From NCBI RefSeq assembly GCF_900078365.1, contig NZ_LT598653.1, positions 1,364,001 to 1,428,000 of the forward strand: DNA of 64,000 nt, read 5' to 3'. How positions within the stretch are numbered: the first letter of the stretch is position 1; the number at the start of each line of letters is the position of its first letter. A program made the translations under genes and the position numbers. Positions 53,030-60,924 of the stretch are shown here, in pieces. This DNA is from an uncultured Sphingopyxis sp. (GTDB lineage Bacteria; Pseudomonadota; Alphaproteobacteria; Sphingomonadales; Sphingomonadaceae). The notes below the pieces were generated by a model that did not search any database, had not been told where the DNA came from, and saw only the letters and a list, made by a program, of their open reading frames with translations.

Positions 53030-55729
53030 ATGACGATCAGGACAATTTTGCTCGCCAGCGCCGCGCTCGCCGCCGGCCTTTCCACGCCCGCCTTCGCACA
53101 GGTCGAAGCGCCGGCCGGCGGCGCCGAAAGCGCCGCGAGCCCCGACGACATCGTCGTCACCGGGTCGCGCATCCGGCGGCAGGACCTTGCGGGCGTCGGG
53201 CCGGCGACCGTCGTCTCGGCCGAGCAGATCGAGAATACCGGCCTCGTGAATATCGAAACCGTGCTGCAACGCCTGCCCGCCAACGCGGGCTTCGCGGGCA
53301 ATCAGACTTCGGCCTATTGGGCGAACAACGGTTATGGCACGGCGCAGGTCAACCTTCGCGGCCTCGGTATCAAACGCACGCTGGTGCTGCTGAACGGCCG
53401 CCGCCTCGTCGCGGGCGGCACCGGGGCGAACTCCTCGCCCGACCTCAACATGATCCCGGTCGCGGCGCTCGCGCGCACCGATGTGCTCAAGGACGGCGCG
53501 TCGGCGATCTACGGCGCCGACGCGATGGCGGGCGTGGTCAACCTCGTGACCCGCACCGATTATGAAGGCTTGGGCCTCAGCGTGCGCCAGGGCATCACCG
53601 AAAGGGGCGACGGGTCCGACTTTACCGCCGACCTCCTGTGGGGCGTCCGGGGCGATCGCGGCGGCTTCATGGCCGCGGTCACCTACCAAAAGACGCGGGC
53701 GGTCAACATGGCGACGCGCGCGCCCTGTTCGCTCGCCGAAACGACCCCGGGCGCGCTGAGCTGCGTCAACAGCGCCTCGACGATCGGCGGGCGCGCGGTG
53801 CTCCCGAACGGGCAGCAGATCAATTTCAACCAGCAGCTCGGCGGCGACGGCGACTTCTTCGAGCCCTACAGCGCCGCCAAGCATAATTTCAATTCGAACC
53901 CGTTCCTCAACGCGGTGAGCCCCGTCGAGCGCGTCAGCACGGCCTTCTTCGCCGACTATGACCTCAGCGACAATATCGAGGCGTTCGGCGAGTTCCTTTA
54001 TACCTTCCGCAAGTCGAACCAGATCGCGACCCCGGGGACGCTGCGCAACCTGTCGATCGCCGCGAGCAACCCGACCAACCCGACGGGGCAGGACATCGTG
54101 CTCATCCAGCGGCGCCTCGCCGAACCGGGGCCGCGCCAGTTTTTTCAGGAAACCGACACCTGGCAGGGCACGTTCGGGCTGCGCGGCAAGCTGTCCAACG
54201 ACTGGGCGTGGGAAGTCGCGGGCGCATTCGGGCGCAACACGGCGGTCGACGGCTCGACCAATATCGCCAATCTCGAGCGCGTCGCCAGCACGCTCGATAC
54301 GAGCAAATGCAGCCTGGCGGCGGGCGCCTCGATCCCGTGCGCCGATTATCTGGGCTTCGGCGATCTGACGCCCGAGGTTCTCGACTATATCCTCTTCACC
54401 TCGCGCGATCGCGGCGGCAACGAGCTGGCGACGGTCACCGCCGACCTGAACGGCAACCTCTTCAACTTGCCCGCCGGTCCGGTGTCGTTTGCGACCGGGC
54501 TTGTCTATCGCAAGGAAAAGGGCTGGCGCGATCCCGATCCGCTGACCGTGCTCGGAATCGCCAACACCAACCAGCAGGATCCGATCTCGGGTTCGACCAC
54601 GGCGAAGGAAGCCTATTTCGAGCTGTCGGTGCCGATCCTCGCCGACACGCCCTTCTTCGAGGCGCTGACCGCGGGCGGTGCGGTGCGCTTCTCCGATTAT
54701 GACCTGTTCGGCAGCGACTGGAACTACAAGGCGAGCCTCGACTGGATGATCAGCGACAGCTTCCGCCTGCGCGGCACCTATGGCACGGGCTTCCGCATCC
54801 CGAACGTGCCCGAACTTTATGGCGGCGTATCCGAAGGCAATCTGACGACGACCGATCCCTGCTCGCGCTATTCGACCAGCGGCGATGCGACGCTGATTGC
54901 CAATTGCCAGGCCTCGGGCGTGCCCGCCAATTATGTTCAGCTTGGCACGACGATCCTGACGACGGTCGGCGGCAACGAGAATCTGAAGCCCGAAAGCTCG
55001 ACGACCTGGACCGTCGGGACGGTGATCTCGCCCAAGGGGCTGATCCCCGGCCTGTCGCTGACCGCCGACTGGTTCGACATCACGATCAAGGATGCGATCC
55101 GCGCGATCCCCGGCTCGACCAAATTGTCGATCTGTTACGCGAGCCAGAATCTGTCGCATCCCTTCTGCGACGATTTCACGCGCAGCACGCTGACCGGCGA
55201 AGTGACCTTCCTCTCCGCGCAGCCGATAAACACCGGCCGCGAGGAAATGAACGGGCTCGATCTGGGGCTCGTCTATGCCGGCGGAATCGGCAGCGTGAAC
55301 CTCTCGCTCGACGTCAACCTGACCTACCTCAACAAATATGTCGTGCTGCCATTCCCCGGCGGCGCTCCGATCGATTTCGACGGCTTCATCGGCGGCGGCA
55401 ACGGCGGCTATGCGAAGTGGCGCGGTTATGGCGTGTTGACGGCCGAGAAGGACGGAATCAGCGCGACCTGGTCGACGCAGTGGATCGGCAAGGCGACCGA
55501 TTTCAACGCCGCGCCCGGCGAGATCGGCTATCGCACCCCGAATGTCTTCTACCACAATCTCCAGCTCGCCTACGAGATCGACGAGAAGACACGTTTCCAG
55601 CTCGGCGTCGACAATCTCTTCGACCGCAAGGCGCCCTATATCCAGAGCTTCACCGATGCGAACACCGACACGATGACCTATGACCTGCTCGGCCGGCGCT
55701 TCTATGCCGGCTTCCGTACCGCCTTTTAA
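53030..55729 (+). CDS. TonB-dependent receptor
   Basis: 899 aa from ATG 53030 (GGGGG seven bases upstream), giving a signal peptide ending TPAFAQ. A TonB-box-like DDIVVTGSRI follows at about residue 38, then the plug (LRGLGIKRTLVLLNGRRL, DVLKDGASAIYGADAMAGVVNLVT) and a barrel ending FYAGFRTAF. It is complete and of usual length for the sphingomonad family. Two PepSY membrane proteins and a HutC-like regulator follow. The upstream ECF promoter is the same as those of the copper genes, so a copper chelate, or another metal ligand affected by copper stress, is a candidate substrate. Confidence 0.93.
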   Translation: MTIRTILLASAALAAGLSTPAFAQVEAPAGGAESAASPDDIVVTGSRIRRQDLAGVGPATVVSAEQIENTGLVNIETVLQRLPANAGFAGNQTSAYWANNGYGTAQVNLRGLGIKRTLVLLNGRRLVAGGTGANSSPDLNMIPVAALARTDVLKDGASAIYGADAMAGVVNLVTRTDYEGLGLSVRQGITERGDGSDFTADLLWGVRGDRGGFMAAVTYQKTRAVNMATRAPCSLAETTPGALSCVNSASTIGGRAVLPNGQQINFNQQLGGDGDFFEPYSAAKHNFNSNPFLNAVSPVERVSTAFFADYDLSDNIEAFGEFLYTFRKSNQIATPGTLRNLSIAASNPTNPTGQDIVLIQRRLAEPGPRQFFQETDTWQGTFGLRGKLSNDWAWEVAGAFGRNTAVDGSTNIANLERVASTLDTSKCSLAAGASIPCADYLGFGDLTPEVLDYILFTSRDRGGNELATVTADLNGNLFNLPAGPVSFATGLVYRKEKGWRDPDPLTVLGIANTNQQDPISGSTTAKEAYFELSVPILADTPFFEALTAGGAVRFSDYDLFGSDWNYKASLDWMISDSFRLRGTYGTGFRIPNVPELYGGVSEGNLTTTDPCSRYSTSGDATLIANCQASGVPANYVQLGTTILTTVGGNENLKPESSTTWTVGTVISPKGLIPGLSLTADWFDITIKDAIRAIPGSTKLSICYASQNLSHPFCDDFTRSTLTGEVTFLSAQPINTGREEMNGLDLGLVYAGGIGSVNLSLDVNLTYLNKYVVLPFPGGAPIDFDGFIGGGNGGYAKWRGYGVLTAEKDGISATWSTQWIGKATDFNAAPGEIGYRTPNVFYHNLQLAYEIDEKTRFQLGVDNLFDRKAPYIQSFTDANTDTMTYDLLGRRFYAGFRTAF

Positions 55730-55743
55730 AGGGGCAGGGGAGC

Positions 55744-56448
55744 ATGGCAATTCGTTGGCCGCTGGTCGTTCGCCGGACGCATAAATGGCTGGCCCTCGTG
55801 GTCGGCGTCCAGGCTTTGCTCTGGACGCTGACCGGCTTTTACATGGTGGCGGTGCATATCGACATCATCCACGGTGACGATCTGGTGCGCGCGCCGGTTG
55901 CCCAGCCCTTCGACCTCGACGAGCTTGCCGCGCCGTCAAAGATCGTCGCGGCGGCACCGGGTGTCTCGGAAATCCGGCTTCAGCGCTTCCTCGACCGCCC
56001 GGTCTGGCGCGCCGAGACGCCCGCAGGCGCGCGCCTGTTCGATGCGCGCACCGGAGCGCCGCTGCCCGCGCTGACCGAGCCCCAGGTGCGCGAACAGGCG
56101 CGGCGCATCTATACGGGTGACGGCAAAATCGTCGCGGTTCGGCTTCTGACCAAGGCGCCGCAGGAAATGCAGGCGCGCAAGCCGCCCTATTGGCAGATCG
56201 AATTCGAAGGCTGGAACCGGCCGACGCTCTATCTGTCGCCGCAGACCGGCGAACTGATCTCGCGCCGCCACGCATTATGGCGCGTCTTCGACTTCGCCTG
56301 GATGCTCCACATCATGGATTATGACGAGCGGACCGACGTCAACAATCCGCTGCTTCGCGTCGCGACCTGGAGCGCCTTTGCCATGGCGGCGACCGGCGCC
56401 TGGCTGCTGATCTGGTCCTTCCCGCGCCGCAAGAGGAAAAAGGCATGA
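55744..56448 (+). CDS. PepSY-associated membrane protein
   Basis: 234 aa, 14 bp after the receptor with AGGGGAG upstream. Membrane helices are at about 14-40 (HKWLALVVGVQALLWTLTGF) and 205-225, with a periplasmic PepSY-like domain between (YWQIEFEGWNRPTLYLSPQTGEL). It is of the PepSY_TM type often found beside TonB receptors, where some members act in metal-ligand reduction. It overlaps the next gene by four bases; the two are homologous halves of an apparent pair. Confidence 0.85.
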   Translation: MAIRWPLVVRRTHKWLALVVGVQALLWTLTGFYMVAVHIDIIHGDDLVRAPVAQPFDLDELAAPSKIVAAAPGVSEIRLQRFLDRPVWRAETPAGARLFDARTGAPLPALTEPQVREQARRIYTGDGKIVAVRLLTKAPQEMQARKPPYWQIEFEGWNRPTLYLSPQTGELISRRHALWRVFDFAWMLHIMDYDERTDVNNPLLRVATWSAFAMAATGAWLLIWSFPRRKRKKA

Positions 56449-57179
56449 AAAAGCTTCGCCTGTCGCCGCTGCTGTTCCGGCGCATCCACAAATGGGTCGG
56501 GCTGATCCTCGGCCTCCAGTTCCTCCTCTGGGCATTGAGCGGTTCGATGATGGCGCTGCTCGACAAGGACAAGGTCGGCGGCCACGGCGGCGGCATGTCG
56601 CATTCGCACCCCTTGCCGCCGGGCGAATATTATGATGTCGCCGCCTTGCCCGATGGCGAGCCGGTGACGGGGGTGGTGCTGCGCGATCTCGGCGCGCGGC
56701 CGGTCTATGAGATCGAGAGCGCAAAGGGCACCCGTCTTGTCGATGCGACGACGGGTGAGAATATCCGCGTCGATCAGGACATGGCGCGCGAAGTTGCGAT
56801 GATGATGAACGAGGCGCCGGTCCGCAAGGTGAGCGCGATCGCCAAGCCCAACCTCGAATCGCGCGACCATGAAGGCGCGATGTGGCGCGTCGATTTCGCC
56901 GATGCCGAAAACAGCAGTGCCTATGTCACGCTCGATACCGCGCGCTTCCTCGTGATGCGCGGCGACACCTGGCGCACCTGGGATTTCTTCTGGATGCTCC
57001 ACAATATGGACTATCTGAACCGCAAGAGCTTCAACCACCCGCTGATCATCTTTGTCGGCTTCGGCGCGCTCTGGCTGTCGGGGACGGGCTTCTACCTGCT
57101 GTTCAAAAGCTTCAGCCGCGCCGATTTTCGCTGGCTTCGCCGCCGCCGCAAGCCCGTGGCGACGCGCAGGGGCGGCTGA
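56445..57179 (+). CDS. PepSY-associated membrane protein with His/Met-rich loop
   Basis: 244 aa, ATGA overlap with its neighbour. Topology is the same: IHKWVGLILGLQFLLWALSG at about 11-30 and a C-terminal helix near 200-222. Just after helix 1 lies GGHGGGMSHSHPLPPG, a likely metal-binding loop on the periplasmic side that the partner protein lacks. A role in reducing or handling the metal brought in by the receptor is inferred. Confidence 0.85.
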   Translation: MKKLRLSPLLFRRIHKWVGLILGLQFLLWALSGSMMALLDKDKVGGHGGGMSHSHPLPPGEYYDVAALPDGEPVTGVVLRDLGARPVYEIESAKGTRLVDATTGENIRVDQDMAREVAMMMNEAPVRKVSAIAKPNLESRDHEGAMWRVDFADAENSSAYVTLDTARFLVMRGDTWRTWDFFWMLHNMDYLNRKSFNHPLIIFVGFGALWLSGTGFYLLFKSFSRADFRWLRRRRKPVATRRGG

Positions 57180-57182
57180 ACC

Positions 57183-57983
57183 TCAATCGTCGATCGAGAA
57201 GGCGGCCGACAGTTCGAACCGCGAGCCGGGGTGCGTCAGCCAGGCGTGCGATGCCAGCCGCGAACGGCTCCACGTCCGCCGCGTCATCCGCAGCACCGGT
57301 TCGCCGGGATCGAGGCCGAGCATCGCGCGCGTGCGCTCGTCGGGCATCATCGCGCAGACGCGGTGCTCGACGCGTTCGAGCGGGGCGATCCGGGTCAGAT
57401 ATTCGTTCGGGGTCGTCACGGTGAAGTCCATGTCGCCATAACGGGGCGCGATCGACGCGAGGACGAAGCGTTCCTCGAGCTGGATGGGGAACTCCGCCTC
57501 GTGGTGGACGATGATCGAGTGGAAGAGCTTCGTTCCTATTGGCACTTCGAGCAGAGGCGCCGTTTCGGCACTCGACCGTTCGGCGACATTCTGAATTACG
57601 CGAGCGCGATATATATGTCCGCGCGCGCGGATTTCTTCCGCGATATTGCGGATTTCGATCATCTGTCCGATCGGCCTTTGTTCGGCGATGAAGGACCCGA
57701 TCCCCGCCTTCCGGATGATTACGCCCGCGGCCTGCAGTTCGCGCAGCGCCCGGTTCGCCGTCATGCGCGATACATCGAATTGATCGACGAGTTCGGCCTC
57801 CGACGGCACGCGATCGCCTGGCTTCAATCGACCGTCGCGCACGGCGTCGGAAATCGATTGTTTGATCGCAGCATAGCGAGGCGAAGGCTGACCGGCCTCG
57901 CGAAGGTTCGCCTCCATGGCGCCGGAGCTTCGTGGGCGCGTCGATTTGACGGCGCCGCGCGATGTGAGGGAAGGCGAATCCAT
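57183..57983 (-). CDS. HutC-type GntR family transcriptional regulator
   Basis: 266 aa from ATG 57983; ATG 57917 is an alternative giving 244 aa. Neither has a strong Shine-Dalgarno. The GntR winged helix (YAAIKQSISDAVRDGRLKPG, PSEAELVDQFDVSRMTANRALREL) precedes a UTRA domain with HutC-like EERFVLASIAPRYGDMDFT, YLTRIAPLERVEHRV and MTRRTWSRSRLASHAWLTHPGSRF. HutC responds to urocanate; here the adjacent genes are a receptor and PepSY proteins, so the ligand may differ. It converges on them, 3 bp apart, and likely binds the TGTATATACA-like sites. Confidence 0.9.
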   Translation of the reverse strand: MDSPSLTSRGAVKSTRPRSSGAMEANLREAGQPSPRYAAIKQSISDAVRDGRLKPGDRVPSEAELVDQFDVSRMTANRALRELQAAGVIIRKAGIGSFIAEQRPIGQMIEIRNIAEEIRARGHIYRARVIQNVAERSSAETAPLLEVPIGTKLFHSIIVHHEAEFPIQLEERFVLASIAPRYGDMDFTVTTPNEYLTRIAPLERVEHRVCAMMPDERTRAMLGLDPGEPVLRMTRRTWSRSRLASHAWLTHPGSRFELSAAFSIDD

Positions 57984-57985
57984 CG

Positions 57986-57999
57986 ATCGTATATACAAG
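57986..57999. promoter_or_regulatory. operator-like palindrome at the start of the HutC-like gene
   Basis: CGTATATACA (57988-57997) within TCGTATATACAAG lies three to five bases before the HutC-like ATG at 57983. It matches nine of ten bases of the palindrome before the TonB receptor, consistent with autorepression. Confidence 0.55.
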
Positions 58000-58135
58000 T
58001 CGCCGGCGGCGAATTCCAACCCGCATCAAAGGCTTCGTGGCGTCCATCCCTCGGTTGGCGCTACAGGCTTTATGAAGACGCGCGGACCGAGCTTGCATCC
58101 GTGACATCTTCCGATCGTTCCACTATAGGGGCGTC

Positions 58136-58471
58136 ATGCGCCGGCTAACGCGCCTCCTGCTCGGCCTGATGGTCACACTCTCCCTTGGGCTGGGCGCGAT
58201 TGCCCATGCCGGAGAGGCGGTTGTCGACAGCGCGTCGTCCGCGTGCGTGGAAATCGCGACGCACGAGAGGGATGGCGCGCCTGGCGATGGCGATGCCGAA
58301 AAATGGGGTCTGCACGCCCATGGCGGATGCCACGGCCATCATCAGGTGGATGCGATCGGCAAGGGCGGAGTAGCGGGCCTGCCGCCCGCGCGCGCGCTGA
58401 GCTTCGCTGCCGGAAAGGATTTCCTGCCCCAACTGGTGCCCGACGCCAATCTGCGCCCGCCCATCGCCTGA
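58136..58471 (+). CDS. small His-rich periplasmic protein preceding czcCBA
   Basis: 111 aa with a signal peptide (MRRLTRLLLGLMVTLSLGLGAIAHA). The mature part has LHAHGGCHGHHQVD, a cluster of His and one Cys suited to binding Zn, Co or Cd. It is 64 bp ahead of czcC on the same strand. A metal chaperone or sensor role for the efflux pump is inferred; no named family is recognised. Confidence 0.75.
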   Translation: MRRLTRLLLGLMVTLSLGLGAIAHAGEAVVDSASSACVEIATHERDGAPGDGDAEKWGLHAHGGCHGHHQVDAIGKGGVAGLPPARALSFAAGKDFLPQLVPDANLRPPIA

Positions 58472-58535
58472 ACCATCCGCGCCGTCGTCCGCTTGAGGAC
58501 GCCGGTTCTCTTCGGATTGTTCGGGATATTTCCAT

Positions 58536-59801
58536 ATGAAGCGATTGATCGCGGCCGTCGTTGCCGCACCGTTCTGCGTCCTTGCGGCGCAGGCGCAGAC
58601 CTCGCCGCCCCCTGCGGACGGCGATATGCTGACCCTTGGGGAGGCGTTGACCGAGGCGGGCAGAATTTCGCCAGCGCCCGTTGCCGCCCAGGCCGGGGTG
58701 AGCGCCGCAGAAGCGGCGCGTGCCGTTGCCGGGCTTCGCCCCAATCCGTCGATCAGCATCGAAACCGAAAACCTGCTCGGAACCGGGCCGTATCGCGGGT
58801 TCGACGAAAGCGATACGACCGTCGCCTTTGCCCTGCCGGTCGAATTGGGCGGCAAGCGTTCGGCGCGTGTCGCGGTCGCCGACGCCGGGATCAGGCAGGC
58901 GGAGGTCGATCTCGCGATCACCCGCGCCGATCTGCGGCTGGATGTGACGCAGGCTTATATCGGCGCGATCGCCGCCGATCGCCGCGCCGCGATTGCAGAG
59001 GCGCAGCTTGCCGTCACGACTGAAAATCTGCGCATTGCCCGGGACCGGGTGATGGTCGGCGCCAATTCTCCCATCGACGAGCAGAGAGCGTTGCTCGAAG
59101 CGGTGAGGTCGCGTGCCGAGGCCGGCTCTGCACGGCGCGCGGCGATGGCCGCCCGATCCTTGTTGCGGCCATATGTGGGAGACCGGGCGCTCGGTGCGCT
59201 CGATGTCGGCTGGTTCGATCGGCCGGTGCTCGCTTCCTACGGGCCGGACATGCCGGGCAGAGCAGAGGATATGTTGGCGCTTGCCGCCGCAGCGGTGGAC
59301 ACCGAGGCGGCCGAAGCCGGCGTCCGTCTCGCCCGCAGCCAGCGCGCGCCGGATGTCTCGTTAATGGCGGGAACACGGTGGCTTGCGGGATCGAACGATC
59401 AGGCGATGGTCTTCGGCGTAACGATACCGCTTCCCGTCCTGAACGGCGGCAAGGCAGCTGTTACGCAGGCAGCGCGTGAACGCGATCGGGCCCAGGCCCG
59501 GCAGCGCGTCGCACTGTTCGAAGCCGAGCAGGCCATCGCGGCGGCCATGGCCGATCGCGATCGCGCGGCGACTGCGGTCGAAGCCTCCGGGCCCGCGCTC
59601 GTCGCGTCCGGCGAAGCCGCCCGCATCGCGCGGATCGGATATGCCGAGGGCAAGTTCGACCAGATGGTGCTGCTCGATGCTGAGCGCACGCTTTTCGACA
59701 CGCAGCGCGCGGCCATCGATGCCCGCGCCGCCTATCACAACGCCGTCGCGCGCCTGGAGCGCCTGACAACGCGCTTTCGGGGCGCAGGGGAAATAGAATG
59801 A
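58536..59801 (+). CDS. czcC: CzcC-type outer-membrane efflux channel (TolC family)
   Basis: 421 aa with a signal peptide (MKRLIAAVVAAPFCVLAAQAQ). Two long-helix TolC repeats are visible, with GLRPNPSISIETENLLG and, in the second half, VFGVTIPLPVLNGGKAAV, the structural repeat of outer-membrane factor proteins. It forms the outer-membrane channel of the CzcCBA tripartite pump. Its stop overlaps czcB by four bases. Confidence 0.92.
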   Translation: MKRLIAAVVAAPFCVLAAQAQTSPPPADGDMLTLGEALTEAGRISPAPVAAQAGVSAAEAARAVAGLRPNPSISIETENLLGTGPYRGFDESDTTVAFALPVELGGKRSARVAVADAGIRQAEVDLAITRADLRLDVTQAYIGAIAADRRAAIAEAQLAVTTENLRIARDRVMVGANSPIDEQRALLEAVRSRAEAGSARRAAMAARSLLRPYVGDRALGALDVGWFDRPVLASYGPDMPGRAEDMLALAAAAVDTEAAEAGVRLARSQRAPDVSLMAGTRWLAGSNDQAMVFGVTIPLPVLNGGKAAVTQAARERDRAQARQRVALFEAEQAIAAAMADRDRAATAVEASGPALVASGEAARIARIGYAEGKFDQMVLLDAERTLFDTQRAAIDARAAYHNAVARLERLTTRFRGAGEIE

Positions 59802-60922
59802 CATCCAAAATCCTTATCCGGGCGGTCCTGCCGCTCGCATTGACGCTCGTCATGGCCGGCTGTGACCAGCAGCGGCCGGAGAAGGCCGCGGAAAGCCATG
59901 AGGAGGAAGAGGGCAATGTCGGTCTGACTGCGAAGCAGATCGCCGCGGGGGGGATCGAGATCGTGCGCCCGGTCGCCGGCGGTTCGGACACCCTGACGCT
60001 TCCCGCGACCATCGAAAGCGATCCACAGGCGACGCAGGTGGTGTCGGCAGCGATCGGCGGCCGGATCGTCGCTCTCAATCGCAACCTGGGGCAGACGGTC
60101 GGTCGCGGCGAAACTCTCGCCGTCATCGAAAGCCGCGATGCTGCGAGCCTCCGCGCCGAAATCGAGGCGGCGCGGGCGCGCGCCGCCCTGGCGCGGTCGA
60201 CCCTTGTCCGCGAAGAGCGGTTGTTCGAGCTCAAGGTATCGCCCGAACGCGACGTGATCGCGGCGCGCACGGCGATGACCGAAGCGAATATCGCCTTGCG
60301 TCTCGCGCGGCAGCAACTCGCCGCGGCGGGCGTCGCGGATGGTTCGCTCAACCGGATCGGGGTGGTCGCGCCGATTGGCGGGCAGGTGATCGCGCGCAAC
60401 GTCGTCCTGGGGCAGACGGTCGCGCCCGACGCCGAACTCTTCCGCGTCGCCAATCTCGAACAACTCGCGATCAAGCTGATGCTCTCGCCCGCCGACGCCG
60501 GGAAAATCAGTGTGGGCATGCCGGTGGAGGTGCGATCGGGCAACCGCGGCACGCAGGCGCGTATCGCGTTCGTGTCGCCCGTTCTCGACGAGGCGACGCG
60601 GCTGGTGCCGGCCGTCGCGATGCTCGCCAACGACGGCGCCGTGTGGCGGCCGGGAGAGCCCGTATCGGTCGCGATCCGGATCGGCTCGGCGACACATGCG
60701 ATCACGGTTCCCGAAAGCGCGCTCCAGACCGTCGGGGGCGAGACCGTTGTTTTCGTCCGCACTACCAAGGGCTTTCGGGCGGTTCCGGTCGCTGTCGCAA
60801 CGCGCGGCGGAGGGCGGGCGACGGTCACCGGCTTGTCGGGCCGCGAGTCGATCGCTGCGGAGGGCAGTTTCACGCTGAAGGCGGAGCTCGGCAAGGGCGA
60901 AGCCGAACATGGAGGGCATTGA
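59798..60922 (+). CDS. czcB: CzcB-type periplasmic adaptor (membrane fusion protein)
   Basis: 374 aa. The N-terminus ends LVMAGCDQ, a plausible lipobox, so it may be a lipoprotein. Barrel-sandwich halves (GGRIVALNRNLGQTVGRGETLAVIES and APIGGQVIARNVVLGQTVAPDAELF) flank a helical hairpin (about 115-170). It links the RND pump to the outer channel. The order C-B-A and 2-bp gap to czcA mark a single operon. Confidence 0.92.
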   Translation: MTSKILIRAVLPLALTLVMAGCDQQRPEKAAESHEEEEGNVGLTAKQIAAGGIEIVRPVAGGSDTLTLPATIESDPQATQVVSAAIGGRIVALNRNLGQTVGRGETLAVIESRDAASLRAEIEAARARAALARSTLVREERLFELKVSPERDVIAARTAMTEANIALRLARQQLAAAGVADGSLNRIGVVAPIGGQVIARNVVLGQTVAPDAELFRVANLEQLAIKLMLSPADAGKISVGMPVEVRSGNRGTQARIAFVSPVLDEATRLVPAVAMLANDGAVWRPGEPVSVAIRIGSATHAITVPESALQTVGGETVVFVRTTKGFRAVPVAVATRGGGRATVTGLSGRESIAAEGSFTLKAELGKGEAEHGGH

Positions 60923-60924
60923 AC

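Noticed and set aside
52664..55750. Very long minus-strand open frame opposite the TonB receptor
   Set aside because: It is a by-product of high-GC codon bias on the other strand; it has no domain signature, and the plus-strand receptor is certain.
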